From the NCBI GenBank assembly GCA_004299705.1, contig SCQS01000013.1:1-34877 (forward strand): a stretch of DNA of 34,877 nt. Direction: 5' to 3'. Positions within the stretch are counted from its first letter, which is position 1; each line of letters starts with the position of its first letter. This DNA is from Rhodanobacteraceae bacterium. GTDB taxonomy: Bacteria > Pseudomonadota > Gammaproteobacteria > Xanthomonadales > Rhodanobacteraceae. Positions 7,476 through 16,025 of the stretch are shown piece by piece. The notes under the pieces are model-generated. The model ran no database searches. It had not been told where the DNA came from and saw only the letters and a program-made list of their open reading frames with translations. Made by a program: the position numbers and the translations under genes.

Positions 7476-8162
7476 ATGAGCGACGCCCTGCCGCCGGCCC
7501 CGTCCGGCTTTCCAGACGCCCCCGCCACGTTCGCGTTGCCTGGCCCCGCTGGCGCGCTGGAGGTGGCCACCGCCGTCCCGGAGCCGGGAGAAGCCCGCGC
7601 CGGCACCGCGGTGATCTGCCACCCGAACCCGCAGCAGGGCGGCACCCTGCGCAACAAGGTGGTCACGATGCTGGAGCGTTCGCTGCGCGAATCGGGCCTC
7701 GCGACGGTGCGTTTCAACTTCCGCGGCATCGGTGCGTCCACCGGCGCGTTCGACCACGGCGATGGCGAGAGCGGCGACCTCGTGGCGGTGGCGCAGTGGG
7801 TGCGCCAGGCGCGTCCGGGCGATGCGCTGTGGCTGGCGGGTTTTTCCTTCGGCAGCTACATCGCGCTGCGCTGCGCGCGTTCGCTGGGCGCGGACGCGCT
7901 GATCACCGTGGCGCCCCCGGTCGGACGCTACGAGTTCGGCGAGCTGGCAATGCCGACCTGCCCATGGCTCGTTGTGCAGGGCGAGGATGACGAGGTGGTC
8001 GATCCACAGGGCGTGTTCGACTGGATCGACACGCTGGATCCCCAACCGACCTTGGTGCGCATGCCCGAAACCGGGCATTTCTTCCACCGCCGCCTGATGG
8101 ACCTGCGCGGTGCGGTGAAGAACGCGGTGCGCCCGTGGCTGCCTGCCAAGGCGACCGCCTGA
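7476..8162 (+). CDS. Alpha/beta hydrolase of the COG2945 type
   Basis: The product has 228 residues from the ATG at 7476. An in-frame ATG at 7449 would overlap the acpH start codon and adds nine residues unlike the family. The catalytic triad is visible: the nucleophile elbow GFSFG at 122-126 (Ser124), the acid in GEDDEVV near 171-172, and His201 in ETGHFFH. The early motif CHPNPQQGGTLRNKVV and the oxyanion-hole region FNFRGIGAS are typical of this cytoplasmic group. There is no signal peptide, and the substrate is unknown. The zapE frame begins within or just after its end, so the two are probably co-transcribed. Confidence 0.85.
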   Translation: MSDALPPAPSGFPDAPATFALPGPAGALEVATAVPEPGEARAGTAVICHPNPQQGGTLRNKVVTMLERSLRESGLATVRFNFRGIGASTGAFDHGDGESGDLVAVAQWVRQARPGDALWLAGFSFGSYIALRCARSLGADALITVAPPVGRYEFGELAMPTCPWLVVQGEDDEVVDPQGVFDWIDTLDPQPTLVRMPETGHFFHRRLMDLRGAVKNAVRPWLPAKATA

Positions 8163-8164
8163 GC

Positions 8165-9271
8165 GTGGACGCGGTTGTTTCCCGAAATCCGCGAAGCCCC
8201 GGCGAGCGTTACGCACAAGCCATTGCCGACGGCCGCTGGCAGGACGACCCGGCGCAGCGCGCCGCGTTGCGCGCGTTCGATCGCCTGCACTCGGAACTGT
8301 CGGCGCCCGCGCCGGGCCTGCTCGCGCGCCTGCGCGCGAAAGTTTCGGGTGCCGCGCCGGTGCGTGGACTGTACCTGTGGGGCGCGGTCGGACGCGGCAA
8401 GACCATGCTGATGGACCAATTCGTGGAATCGCTGCCGCGAGGAACCGCGCTGCGCGTGCATTTCCACCGCTTCATGCTCGACGTGCACGCGCGTTTGCGC
8501 GCGCTGGGCGAAGTGCGCGACCCGCTGCCGAAGGTTGCGCAGGACATCGCCGCACGTGCGCGGGTGTTGTGCCTCGACGAGTTCATGGTCACCGACATCG
8601 GCGACGCGATGATCCTGTACGGACTGCTGCGCGCGTTGTTCGAGCGCGGTGTCGCGCTGGTGGCGACCTCCAACACGCCGCCGCGCGATCTGTACAAGGG
8701 CGGCCTGCAGCGCGAACGCTTCGTGCCCGCGATCGCCTTGCTGGAGGCGCATTGCGAAGTGGTGGAACTGGCCTCGCCGCACGACTGGCGGTTGCGCGCC
8801 CTGACCCGCGCGCCGGTCTATCTGACGCCCCCGGATGCGCATGCCGAAGCGACCTTGGCGCGTCTGTTCGACGAATTGGCGCAGGGTGACATCCAGGACA
8901 ACGTGGCACTGCGGATCAACGATCGCGCCTTCCGGGCGCGGCGCGTGGGCGCGCAGGCGGCCTGGTTCGAATTCGCGGCGCTGTGCGACGGCCCCTACGG
9001 ATCGGCCGACTACATCGAGCTGGCCCGCACGTATCCCGCGATACTGGTATCGCGCTTGCCGCAGTTCACTCCGTTCAACGAGGACGTGGCCCAGCGTTTC
9101 GTGCACTTGATCGACGAGCTGTACGACCGCCGCGTGAAACTGGCCGTGAGCGCGCAGGTGCCAGTGGTAGAGCTGTACGACGGCAAGCGCCTGCGCGGCG
9201 ATTTCACGCGCACGATGAGCCGCCTGATCGAGATGCAGAGTCGCGAATACCTGGCCGAGGCGCATCGCTAG
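8165..9271 (+). CDS. zapE: Cell division ATPase ZapE (AFG1-like)
   Basis: The 368-residue product is an AAA-type ATPase with Walker A GAVGRGKT at 73-80, Walker B VLCLDEF at about 135-141, and a C-terminal region with QFTPFNEDVAQRFVHLIDELYDRRVKL, which is characteristic of ZapE/AFG1. Length matches E. coli ZapE (about 375). In E. coli the protein associates with FtsZ at the division site and destabilises Z-ring polymers; this is family knowledge. I chose GTG 8165, two bases after the hydrolase stop codon. GTG 8135, overlapping the hydrolase end by 28 bases, is the alternative. Neither has a strong ribosome site, which fits translational coupling to the hydrolase gene. Confidence 0.88.
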   Translation: MDAVVSRNPRSPGERYAQAIADGRWQDDPAQRAALRAFDRLHSELSAPAPGLLARLRAKVSGAAPVRGLYLWGAVGRGKTMLMDQFVESLPRGTALRVHFHRFMLDVHARLRALGEVRDPLPKVAQDIAARARVLCLDEFMVTDIGDAMILYGLLRALFERGVALVATSNTPPRDLYKGGLQRERFVPAIALLEAHCEVVELASPHDWRLRALTRAPVYLTPPDAHAEATLARLFDELAQGDIQDNVALRINDRAFRARRVGAQAAWFEFAALCDGPYGSADYIELARTYPAILVSRLPQFTPFNEDVAQRFVHLIDELYDRRVKLAVSAQVPVVELYDGKRLRGDFTRTMSRLIEMQSREYLAEAHR

Positions 9272-9658
9272 GTCGCGACCGATCGAAGCCGCGGGCCACG
9301 AAACCCGCGTGCCGATCGATCGCTGGGCACGAGGGCGCGCTTCGCGACGCTTTCGCTTCAAGAACGTTGCGCACGGGCCGGGTCGCGTGAGCGTGGATGC
9401 GTTGCGCCCTTGTCGAAACCGGGTGCCGTCATTCGTCATCACGTTGAAGACCTGACGAATGTCATGTTGAAAAACACGACTTCCGGCTCTATCCCTCACC
9501 GGGCGTGCTGGTTTGAAATGCACAGCGTCCGTGGCGCGTTGCGGACGCTGAACCGGCGGCACGGACAGGATGGACGACATGGAGGTGTCGCGTGCTTGAA
9601 CAGCGTCGCGTCGGCAGGCCCGCATGACGATCCGGGCCTTGCCATACGTCTGTAATGC
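9272..9658. other. Intergenic stretch upstream of the RND efflux operon
   Basis: No gene is supported. Two inverted repeats stand out. CATTCGTCA/TGACGAATG (9430-9438 with 9453-9461) has a 14-base spacer. CAGCGTCCG/CGGACGCTG (9523-9531 with 9542-9550) has a 10-base spacer and no T-tract. The first could be an upstream binding site, but it lies about 200 bases from the promoter at 9659. Confidence 0.45.
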
Positions 9659-9687
9659 TTGCATTGAATGATGGCTGTAAATACAAT
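9654..9687 (+). promoter_or_regulatory. Sigma-70 promoter of the RND operon with overlapping palindromes
   Basis: TTGCAT (9659-9664) and TACAAT (9682-9687) are separated by the optimal 17 bases, predicting a start near 9694. The near-palindrome AATGC-TT-GCATT (9654-9665) covers the -35 box and TGTA-AA-TACA (9676-9685) overlaps the -10 box. Both are plausible repressor half-site arrangements. No regulator gene lies beside the operon. Confidence 0.65.
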
Positions 9688-9761
9688 ACCGCCCGGTTCA
9701 GTTTTGGGCCATGCCCATCGAGCCGCCCTTTCGCTCCCCCCAGCCAGTTCGCTCAGCCCGA

Positions 9762-11264
9762 ATGACAACCCGTTTCCCCCCGATCCGGCCAGCCGCCGTG
9801 TTGACCGTCGCCGGAGTGCTCGCGCTCGCCGGCTGCGCCGTCGGCCCGAACTTCCGCGAACCGGTCGCGCCGCACGTCGATCGCTTCACCACGGCGCCGT
9901 TGCCGAAGGCGACCGTCGCGGCCAACACCGCCGGCGGTGACGCGCAGCGCTTCCTTGAAGGCGAGAACGTTCCGCAGCGCTGGTGGACCACGTTCGGTAA
10001 TGCCGAACTGGATCGCCGCGTGCAGCAGGCGTTCCGCCACAGCCCGTCGATCGCCGCCGCCGAGGCGTCGCTGCGCCAGGCCGAGGAAACCGCCAAGGCC
10101 GCGCGTGGCGGCCTGTTCCCGTCGCTGGACGCGAACCTCGGTGCCACCCGCGCCAAGCAATCCGCAGCACAATCCGGGATCGGCAAGGCGCTGGGGCCTT
10201 ACACCGTCTACAACGCCGGCGTCAGCGTCGGCTACGTATTCGACATCTTCGGCGGCGTGCGCCGCGGCATCGAGGCGCAACAGGCCCAGGCCGACGTGCA
10301 GCGTGCGCAACTCGACGCGACGTATCTCGCGCTGGCCGCGAACGTCGTCACCGCATCCCTGCAGGAAGCGTCGTTGCGCGAACAAGTCAAGGCCACGCGC
10401 CAGATCGTTGCGTCGCTGCAGCAGGAACTCGACATCGCGCAAAAACAGCAGGCGATCGGCGCCAAGTCGCTGTCCGACACGTTGGCGGTGCGCTCGCAAC
10501 TGGCGGCGACCGAAGCCACGCTGCCGCCGCTGGAGCAACGGCTGGCCGCGACCCAGAATCAACTGGCGACCTATCTTGGCGTCACGCCGGCACAGCTGAA
10601 ACTGCAACCGGTGACGCTGGCGCAGGTGACGCTGCCGGCCGACATTCCGGTCAGCCTGCCGTCCACGCTGGTGGCGCAGCGCCCCGACATCCGCGCGGCA
10701 TCCGCGCAGTTGCATGCGGCGACCGCTTCGGTGGGCGTTGCGACCGCCGACATGCTGCCCAAGCTCACCTTGAACGGCAGCCTGACCAGTGAATCGCTCA
10801 CCCGTTCCGGTTTGTTCGCCGCCGGCACCGGCGGCTGGTCGCTGGGGCTGGGCCTGCTGCAGCCGCTGTTTCATGGCGGCCAGTTGCTGCACCAGAAGCG
10901 TGCGGCCGAGGCCGGCATGCAGATGGCGCTGGCGGATTGGAAACAGACCGTGCTGGTCGCGTTCCAGAACGTGGCCGACACCCTGCAGGCACTCGACTAC
11001 GACGCGCAGTCATTGAAGGCGCAGAACACCGCGGAGCGCGATTCCGACAAGTTGCTGGAACTGACCCGCACTCAGTACCGCGTCGGCGCCGTCGGTTACC
11101 TGAGCCTGCTGTCGGCCGAACGCCAGTACCAGCAGGCGCGCATCGCCGAAATCACCGCGCGCACCGCGCGCCTCACCGACACCGCCGCGCTGTACGCCGC
11201 GCTGGGCGGGGGATGGCAGGGTACATCCGAACTCTCCGAAGCCAATCAAGCATCGAAGCAATAA
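9762..11264 (+). CDS. RND efflux outer-membrane lipoprotein (OprM/NodT family)
   Basis: From the ATG at 9762 the product has 500 residues and a standard lipoprotein signal (hydrophobic run, lipobox LALAGC, then AVGPNF, the classic start of mature NodT/OprM proteins). ATG 9711 is in frame and would add 17 residues, making the signal unusually long, but it is closer to the promoter. The body shows the doubled OEP repeat (RRVQQAFRHSPSIAAAEASLRQAEE and, in the second half, LVAQRPDIRAASAQLHAATASVG). The protein forms the trimeric channel through the outer membrane and periplasm that takes substrate from the pump. The adaptor gene starts four bases after its stop codon, so the genes form an operon. 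Confidence 0.92.
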   Translation: MTTRFPPIRPAAVLTVAGVLALAGCAVGPNFREPVAPHVDRFTTAPLPKATVAANTAGGDAQRFLEGENVPQRWWTTFGNAELDRRVQQAFRHSPSIAAAEASLRQAEETAKAARGGLFPSLDANLGATRAKQSAAQSGIGKALGPYTVYNAGVSVGYVFDIFGGVRRGIEAQQAQADVQRAQLDATYLALAANVVTASLQEASLREQVKATRQIVASLQQELDIAQKQQAIGAKSLSDTLAVRSQLAATEATLPPLEQRLAATQNQLATYLGVTPAQLKLQPVTLAQVTLPADIPVSLPSTLVAQRPDIRAASAQLHAATASVGVATADMLPKLTLNGSLTSESLTRSGLFAAGTGGWSLGLGLLQPLFHGGQLLHQKRAAEAGMQMALADWKQTVLVAFQNVADTLQALDYDAQSLKAQNTAERDSDKLLELTRTQYRVGAVGYLSLLSAERQYQQARIAEITARTARLTDTAALYAALGGGWQGTSELSEANQASKQ

Positions 11265-11268
11265 TCTC

Positions 11269-12495
11269 ATGAACGCATACGCACCTTCCGCACGACCCAA
11301 GCAGACCAAGCGACTGATCATCGTGATCGTCGCGGTGGCGATCCTGTTCGCGCTGCTGATTGGCTGGAACACCCTCAAGGCTCATTTCATCAGCCAGTTC
11401 ATGAAGTCCATGGCCAACCCGGCGCAGACGGTCAGCACCATGACCGCCGAGTACCAGGACTGGCAGCCGCACGTCGAGGCGGTCGGCAACGTGCGCGCGG
11501 TGCACGGTTCCGACCTTGCGTTCGACGTCGCGGGCCTGGTCGCGAGCGTGGACGTGAAGTCCGGCGCCGACGTGAAGAAGGGTCAGGTGCTGATCAAGCT
11601 GGTCGATGCCGACGATCGCGCCAAGCTGGCCGCGCTGCAGGCGACCGCGCAGCTCGCGGTGCTGACCGCCAAGCGGGCGAAGGAACAGCTTGCGGTGCAG
11701 GCGATCAGCAAGGCCGAGTACGACACCGACATGGCCAACCTCAAGGGCGCCCAGGCCAACGTCGCCGCGCAGCAGGTGCTGGTTGACAAGAAAACGCTGC
11801 GCGCGCCGTTCGCGGGTCGCATCGGCATCATCACCGCCAATCCCGGCGACTACATCAATGTCGGCACCACGGTGGTGACCCTGCAACAGCTCGATCCGGT
11901 GTACGTCGATTTCAATGTGCCACAGTCGGCGCTGGACCAGGTGCGGGTCGGCAGCAAGGTCCAGATCAGCGCCGACGTGTTCAAGGGCAAGACCTTTGCG
12001 GGCAGGGTCACGGCCAGCGATCCCAAGATCGACCTCGCCACCCGCAACGCCGGCGTCGAGGCGACCGTGGCCAATCCCGGCGAGCTGCTGATGCCGGGCA
12101 TGTTCACCAAGGTCGCGGTGGATTCGGGCGGCAGCAAGCGTTACCTGACCTTGCCGCAGACCGCGATCGCGTATGCGCCCTACGGCGACACCGTGTTCGT
12201 GGTGCACGACGGCACGCCGCCGGAAAGTGGCGCCGAGGGCAAGTCGGCCAAGCCGAAGCCGTCCGCCGATCCGAAGCATGCCGATCCCAAGGTAGGTCCG
12301 TCGCATTACGTGCAGCAGGTTGTGGTGACGGTCGGCGCCACACGCGGCGACCAGGTCGCGGTGTTGTCGGGCATCCAGTCCGGCGACGTGGTGGTCACCA
12401 GCGGCCAGTTGAAGCTCAAGAATGACACGCCGGTGAACATCAACAACACGGTGCAGCCGGCGTTCAACCCGAATCCGCATCCGGTGGAGCATTGA
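11269..12495 (+). CDS. RND efflux periplasmic adaptor (membrane fusion protein)
   Basis: The 408-residue product has an N-terminal membrane anchor (about residues 17-38) rather than a lipobox. Next come the first lipoyl half (VAGLVASVDVKSGADVKKGQ), a short helical hairpin with QAISKAEYDTDMANLKGAQ, the second lipoyl half (LRAPFAGRIGIITANPGDYINVG), a beta-barrel part and a membrane-proximal domain. This order is that of MexH/MdtA-type adaptors, which bridge pump and outer-membrane channel. A Lys/Pro-rich insert at about 318-343 (EGKSAKPKPSADPKHADPK) lies within the membrane-proximal part and looks like a flexible addition. It shares the operon with the genes on either side. The gap to the pump gene is 163 bases and holds a folded repeat. 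Confidence 0.92.
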   Translation: MNAYAPSARPKQTKRLIIVIVAVAILFALLIGWNTLKAHFISQFMKSMANPAQTVSTMTAEYQDWQPHVEAVGNVRAVHGSDLAFDVAGLVASVDVKSGADVKKGQVLIKLVDADDRAKLAALQATAQLAVLTAKRAKEQLAVQAISKAEYDTDMANLKGAQANVAAQQVLVDKKTLRAPFAGRIGIITANPGDYINVGTTVVTLQQLDPVYVDFNVPQSALDQVRVGSKVQISADVFKGKTFAGRVTASDPKIDLATRNAGVEATVANPGELLMPGMFTKVAVDSGGSKRYLTLPQTAIAYAPYGDTVFVVHDGTPPESGAEGKSAKPKPSADPKHADPKVGPSHYVQQVVVTVGATRGDQVAVLSGIQSGDVVVTSGQLKLKNDTPVNINNTVQPAFNPNPHPVEH

Positions 12496-12505
12496 TCGCA
12501 CACAA

Positions 12506-12614
12506 CCGTCATTCCGGACGCGGCGTAGCCGCGATCCGGAATCTGCTTCCGGAAAGTGCAAGCAGATTCCGGGTTCCATCGCCGATGAAACCGGTGATGG
12601 CCCCGGAATGACGG
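12506..12614. repeat. Folded 109-bp palindromic element inside the RND operon
   Basis: Outer arms CCGTCATTCCGG (12506-12517) and CCGGAATGACGG (12603-12614) are perfect complements. Between them lie three smaller hairpins: GCGGC/GCCGC near 12521-12533, AATCTGCTT/AAGCAGATT (12540-12548 with 12560-12568), and CATC...GATG near 12578-12600. The predicted shape is a closed multi-arm structure. It separates the adaptor gene from the pump gene and may alter their relative expression. Confidence 0.75.
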
Positions 12615-12658
12615 GCTGGAAGTAATCGCCTCGTCATGAATCCGCAGCAGGCTCCCCA

Positions 12659-15600
12659 ATGAAATTCACCGACCTCTTCATCAAGCGTCCCGTACTCGCC
12701 GCCACGGTCAGCCTGCTGATCCTGGTGCTGGGCCTGCGCGCGGTCACGTCGCTGCCGATCCGGCAATACCCGAAGACCGAAAGCGCCACCATCACGGTGC
12801 AGACGATCTATTACGGCGCCGACGCGCAAACCATGGCGGGTTTCATCACCCAGCCGCTGGAGCAGGCGATCGCGCAGGCGCAAGGCATCGACTACATGAC
12901 CTCGTCGTCGACGCCCGGCGTGTCGATGATCACCGCGACGCTGCGCCTCAACTACGACGGCAACAAGGCGCTCACCGAGATCTCCGCGCTGGTCAATTCG
13001 GTGAAGAACCAGTTGCCGCAGCAGGCGCAGCAGCCGGTGATCACCCTGCAGTCGGGCGAGCAGGTCGCCTCGATGTACCTGGGCTTTTCGTCGAAGACGT
13101 TGCCGGCCAACAAGATCACTGATTACCTCACCCGCGTGGTGCAGCCGCAATTGAGCGCGGTCGAGGGCGTGCAGAGCGCCGAGATCATCGGCGCGCGCAC
13201 CTTCGCGCTGCGCGCGTGGCTGGATCCGGTGAAGATGGCCGCGCACGGCGTCAGCGCCAGCGACGTCAATGCCGCGCTGGCCGCCAACAACTATCTTTCC
13301 GCGATCGGCACCACCAAGGGCCAGATGGTCAGTGTCAACCTGACCGCGGCCACCGACCTGCACACGGTCGATGAATTCAAGAACCTGGTGGTGAAGGCCG
13401 ACGGCGCCAACATCGTGCGCCTGAAGGACGTCGCCCGCGTCCAGCTGGGCGCCGAGGATTACAACTCCGATTTTGCGTTCGACGGCCAGCACACCGTCGC
13501 GATCGGCATCAAGGCCGCGCCCGACGCCAACGTGCTGGACGTGATCGCGCGCGTGCGCAAGGTGTTCCCGCAGATCCAGTCGCAATTGCCGGCCGGCATC
13601 AGCGGCAACATCGCCTACGATGGCACCGACTTCATCCGCGCCTCGATCGACGAGGTGGTGCAGACCCTGGTCGAGACGTTCCTCATCGTCGCGGTGGTGA
13701 TCTTCCTGTTCCTGGGCACCCTGCGTTCGCTGCTGATCCCGCTGCTGGCGATGCCGCTGTCGTTGATCGGCGCGTTCCTGGTGATGCTGGTATTGGGCTA
13801 TTCGATCAACCTGCTCACCTTGCTGGCGCTGGTGCTGGCGATTGGCCTCGTGGTCGACGACGCGATCATCGTGGTCGAGAACGTCGACCGCCACATGAAG
13901 AACGCGCACTCGCCGCTCAAGGCGGCACTGCTGGCGGCGCGTGAACTGGCCACGCCGATCATCGCGATGACCATCGTGCTGATCGCGGTATACGTGCCGA
14001 TCGGCTTCCAGGGCGGCCTGACCGGCGCGCTGTTCACCGAATTCGCGTTCACGCTGGCGGGCGCGGTGGTGATTTCGGCGATCGTCGCGTTGACGCTGTC
14101 GCCGATGCTGTGCTCGAAGGTGCTGCGCGAATCGGATCACGAGAAACCGCTGGTCAAGCGCATCGACAAGGTCGCCGATTACGTGCGCGACCGCTACCGC
14201 AGGATGCTGCATTCCTCGCTGGATACCTGGGTGGTCGCGATCGTGTTCGGCGCGCTGATCCTCGCCGGCAACGCGTACCTGTTCAAGACCGCGAAATCGG
14301 AACTGGCACCGCAGGAAGACCAGGGCATCGTGCTGGCGATGACGCAGGGCGCGCCCAACGCCACCATCAACCAGATGGACATGTACACCAAACAGGTGTT
14401 CGACATCGCGAAGAAGCTGCCGGAATACACCCACATCTTCCAGTTCACCGGCATGGGTGCGGTCAATCAGGGCATGTCAGGCATCATGCTGAAGCCGTGG
14501 GGTGAGCGCAGCCGCAGCGCCACGCAGGTCCAGCAAGCCATCCAGCCCGAACTCGACAAGATCGCCGGGGCGCGTTTCGCGGTGTTCCAGTTCCCGTCGC
14601 TGCCGGGCGCGTTCGGCATGCCGGTGCAGTTCGTGATCAAGACCACCGAGCCGCTGCAGAACCTGGACCAGGTCGCCAACCAGGTGCTGGCCAAGGCGCG
14701 CGCGTCGGGCATGTTCTTCTTCGTGGACTCGGACCTCAAGATCGACCAGCCGCAGGCGACCGTGACGCTCGACCGCGACAAGGTTTCCGCGCTGGGCATG
14801 ACCCAGCAAAGCGTGGGCGCGGCGTTGTCGGCGGCGCTGGGCGGCAACTACGTCAACTATTTCTCGATCTCGGGGCGTTCCTATCGCGTGATTTCACAGG
14901 TCGCGCAGGTGGATCGCCTGAACCCGGCGCAGCTCGAGAATTACTACATCAAGACCCCCGGCGGGCAGATGATTCCGGCCTCGACCGTCGCGCACCTGAC
15001 CTACCAGACGGTGCCGGAATCGATCAACCACTTCCAGCAGTTGAACTCGGCCACGATCTCCGGCGTGATCGCCCCAAGCGTGTCGCTGGGGCAGGCACTC
15101 ACCTTCATGCAGGACACGCTGAAGCAGGTGGCGCCGTCGGGCTATTCCGCCGACTACGCGGGCCAGTCGCGCCAGTTCGAGCAGGAATCCGGCGGCTTCC
15201 TGTTCACGCTGGTGTTCGCGATCATCATCGTGTTCCTCGCGCTGTCCGCGCAGTTCGAGAGCTTCCGCGATCCGCTGGTGATCCTGGTCGCGGTGCCGAT
15301 GGCGACCTTCGGCGCGTTGCTGTTCATCAATCTCGGCCTGTCCACGCTCAACATCTACACGGAAGTCGGCCTGGTGACGCTGGTCGGGCTCATCAGCAAG
15401 CACGGCATCCTGATGGTGCAGTTCGCCAACGACCTGCAGCGCGAGCACGGGATGTCCAAGCGCGAGGCGATCGAGGAAGCCGCGGCGGTGCGTCTGCGCC
15501 CGATCCTGATGACCACGCTGGCGATGGTGCTGGGCGTGGTGCCGCTGGTCGCGGCCGCGGGCGCGGGCGCGGCGGGCCGTCACGACATGGGTCTGGTGAT

Positions 15601-15748
15601 CTTCACCGGCTTGTCGATCGGTACCTTGTTCACGCTGTTCGTGGTGCCGGCGGTCTACCTCGTGATCGGCGAGGACCACAAGGCCGAACGCAGCGACGAC
15701 ACGGACGATGTCGATGCGCTGCCGCCGCCAGAGCCGCAGCGTCCATGA
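12659..15748 (+). CDS. RND multidrug efflux pump (HAE-1 family permease)
   Basis: The 1029-residue product opens with MKFTDLFIKRPVLA and LPIRQYP, as in AcrB/MexI-type pumps, and shows the internal duplication of 12 membrane helices with two large periplasmic loops. The proton-relay residues are present: Asp400-Asp401 in LVVDDAIIVVENVDRHM (helix 4) and Lys914 in GLISKHGILMVQFAND (helix 10). The pump exchanges protons for drugs or other hydrophobic compounds in the cytoplasmic membrane. Length and adaptor type fit best with MexI/MdtB-like pumps, but substrate range cannot be read. It is the third gene of the operon, closed by a terminator at 15774-15802. Confidence 0.95.
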   Translation: MKFTDLFIKRPVLAATVSLLILVLGLRAVTSLPIRQYPKTESATITVQTIYYGADAQTMAGFITQPLEQAIAQAQGIDYMTSSSTPGVSMITATLRLNYDGNKALTEISALVNSVKNQLPQQAQQPVITLQSGEQVASMYLGFSSKTLPANKITDYLTRVVQPQLSAVEGVQSAEIIGARTFALRAWLDPVKMAAHGVSASDVNAALAANNYLSAIGTTKGQMVSVNLTAATDLHTVDEFKNLVVKADGANIVRLKDVARVQLGAEDYNSDFAFDGQHTVAIGIKAAPDANVLDVIARVRKVFPQIQSQLPAGISGNIAYDGTDFIRASIDEVVQTLVETFLIVAVVIFLFLGTLRSLLIPLLAMPLSLIGAFLVMLVLGYSINLLTLLALVLAIGLVVDDAIIVVENVDRHMKNAHSPLKAALLAARELATPIIAMTIVLIAVYVPIGFQGGLTGALFTEFAFTLAGAVVISAIVALTLSPMLCSKVLRESDHEKPLVKRIDKVADYVRDRYRRMLHSSLDTWVVAIVFGALILAGNAYLFKTAKSELAPQEDQGIVLAMTQGAPNATINQMDMYTKQVFDIAKKLPEYTHIFQFTGMGAVNQGMSGIMLKPWGERSRSATQVQQAIQPELDKIAGARFAVFQFPSLPGAFGMPVQFVIKTTEPLQNLDQVANQVLAKARASGMFFFVDSDLKIDQPQATVTLDRDKVSALGMTQQSVGAALSAALGGNYVNYFSISGRSYRVISQVAQVDRLNPAQLENYYIKTPGGQMIPASTVAHLTYQTVPESINHFQQLNSATISGVIAPSVSLGQALTFMQDTLKQVAPSGYSADYAGQSRQFEQESGGFLFTLVFAIIIVFLALSAQFESFRDPLVILVAVPMATFGALLFINLGLSTLNIYTEVGLVTLVGLISKHGILMVQFANDLQREHGMSKREAIEEAAAVRLRPILMTTLAMVLGVVPLVAAAGAGAAGRHDMGLVIFTGLSIGTLFTLFVVPAVYLVIGEDHKAERSDDTDDVDALPPPEPQRP

Positions 15749-15773
15749 TTCGCGCACGCTGATGCATGGCGCC

Positions 15774-15802
15774 AACGGGGCAGCACAAGCTGCCCCGTTT
15801 TT
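15774..15802 (+). terminator. Rho-independent terminator of the RND operon
   Basis: ACGGGGCAG (15775-15783) pairs with CTGCCCCGT (15790-15798) around a six-base loop. Five T's (15798-15802) follow. It starts 26 bases after the pump stop codon. Confidence 0.9.
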
Positions 15803-15812
15803 GCATGCCTCG

Positions 15813-15959
15813 CATCCCCCCACCGCACCTGCATGGCAGGTGCGGCGACCCCCTTCCTGCGGAAGGGGGTGGACTTTCCTCCCCCTTCCGCAGGAAGGGG
15901 TGTACGTGTCTTGTCTTCCCCCTTCCGCAGGAAGGGGGATCGAGGGGGATGGCTTTTTA
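15813..15959 (+). repeat. Family A composite palindromic repeat
   Basis: It starts with CATCCCCCC, then a 10-bp hairpin CCGCACCTGC/GCAGGTGCGG (15823-15832 with 15836-15845), then three CCCCCTTC...GAAGGGG palindromes (15850-15869, 15881-15900, 15918-15939), and ends with GAGGGGGATGGCTTTTT. Layout is the same as at 2249-2344, but the first stem has a different, still fully paired sequence. Confidence 0.8.
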
Positions 15960-16025
15960 AGTGCGCGATCCAGACGCGACTGGTGCTATCGTTCGCGTCT
16001 GCATTTTCCGCTTGGGAGCCGTCCG

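Noticed and set aside
12509-14434. 641-residue minus-strand frame over the RND pump gene
   Set aside because: His/Arg/Asp-rich shadow of the pump coding strand, without a family match.
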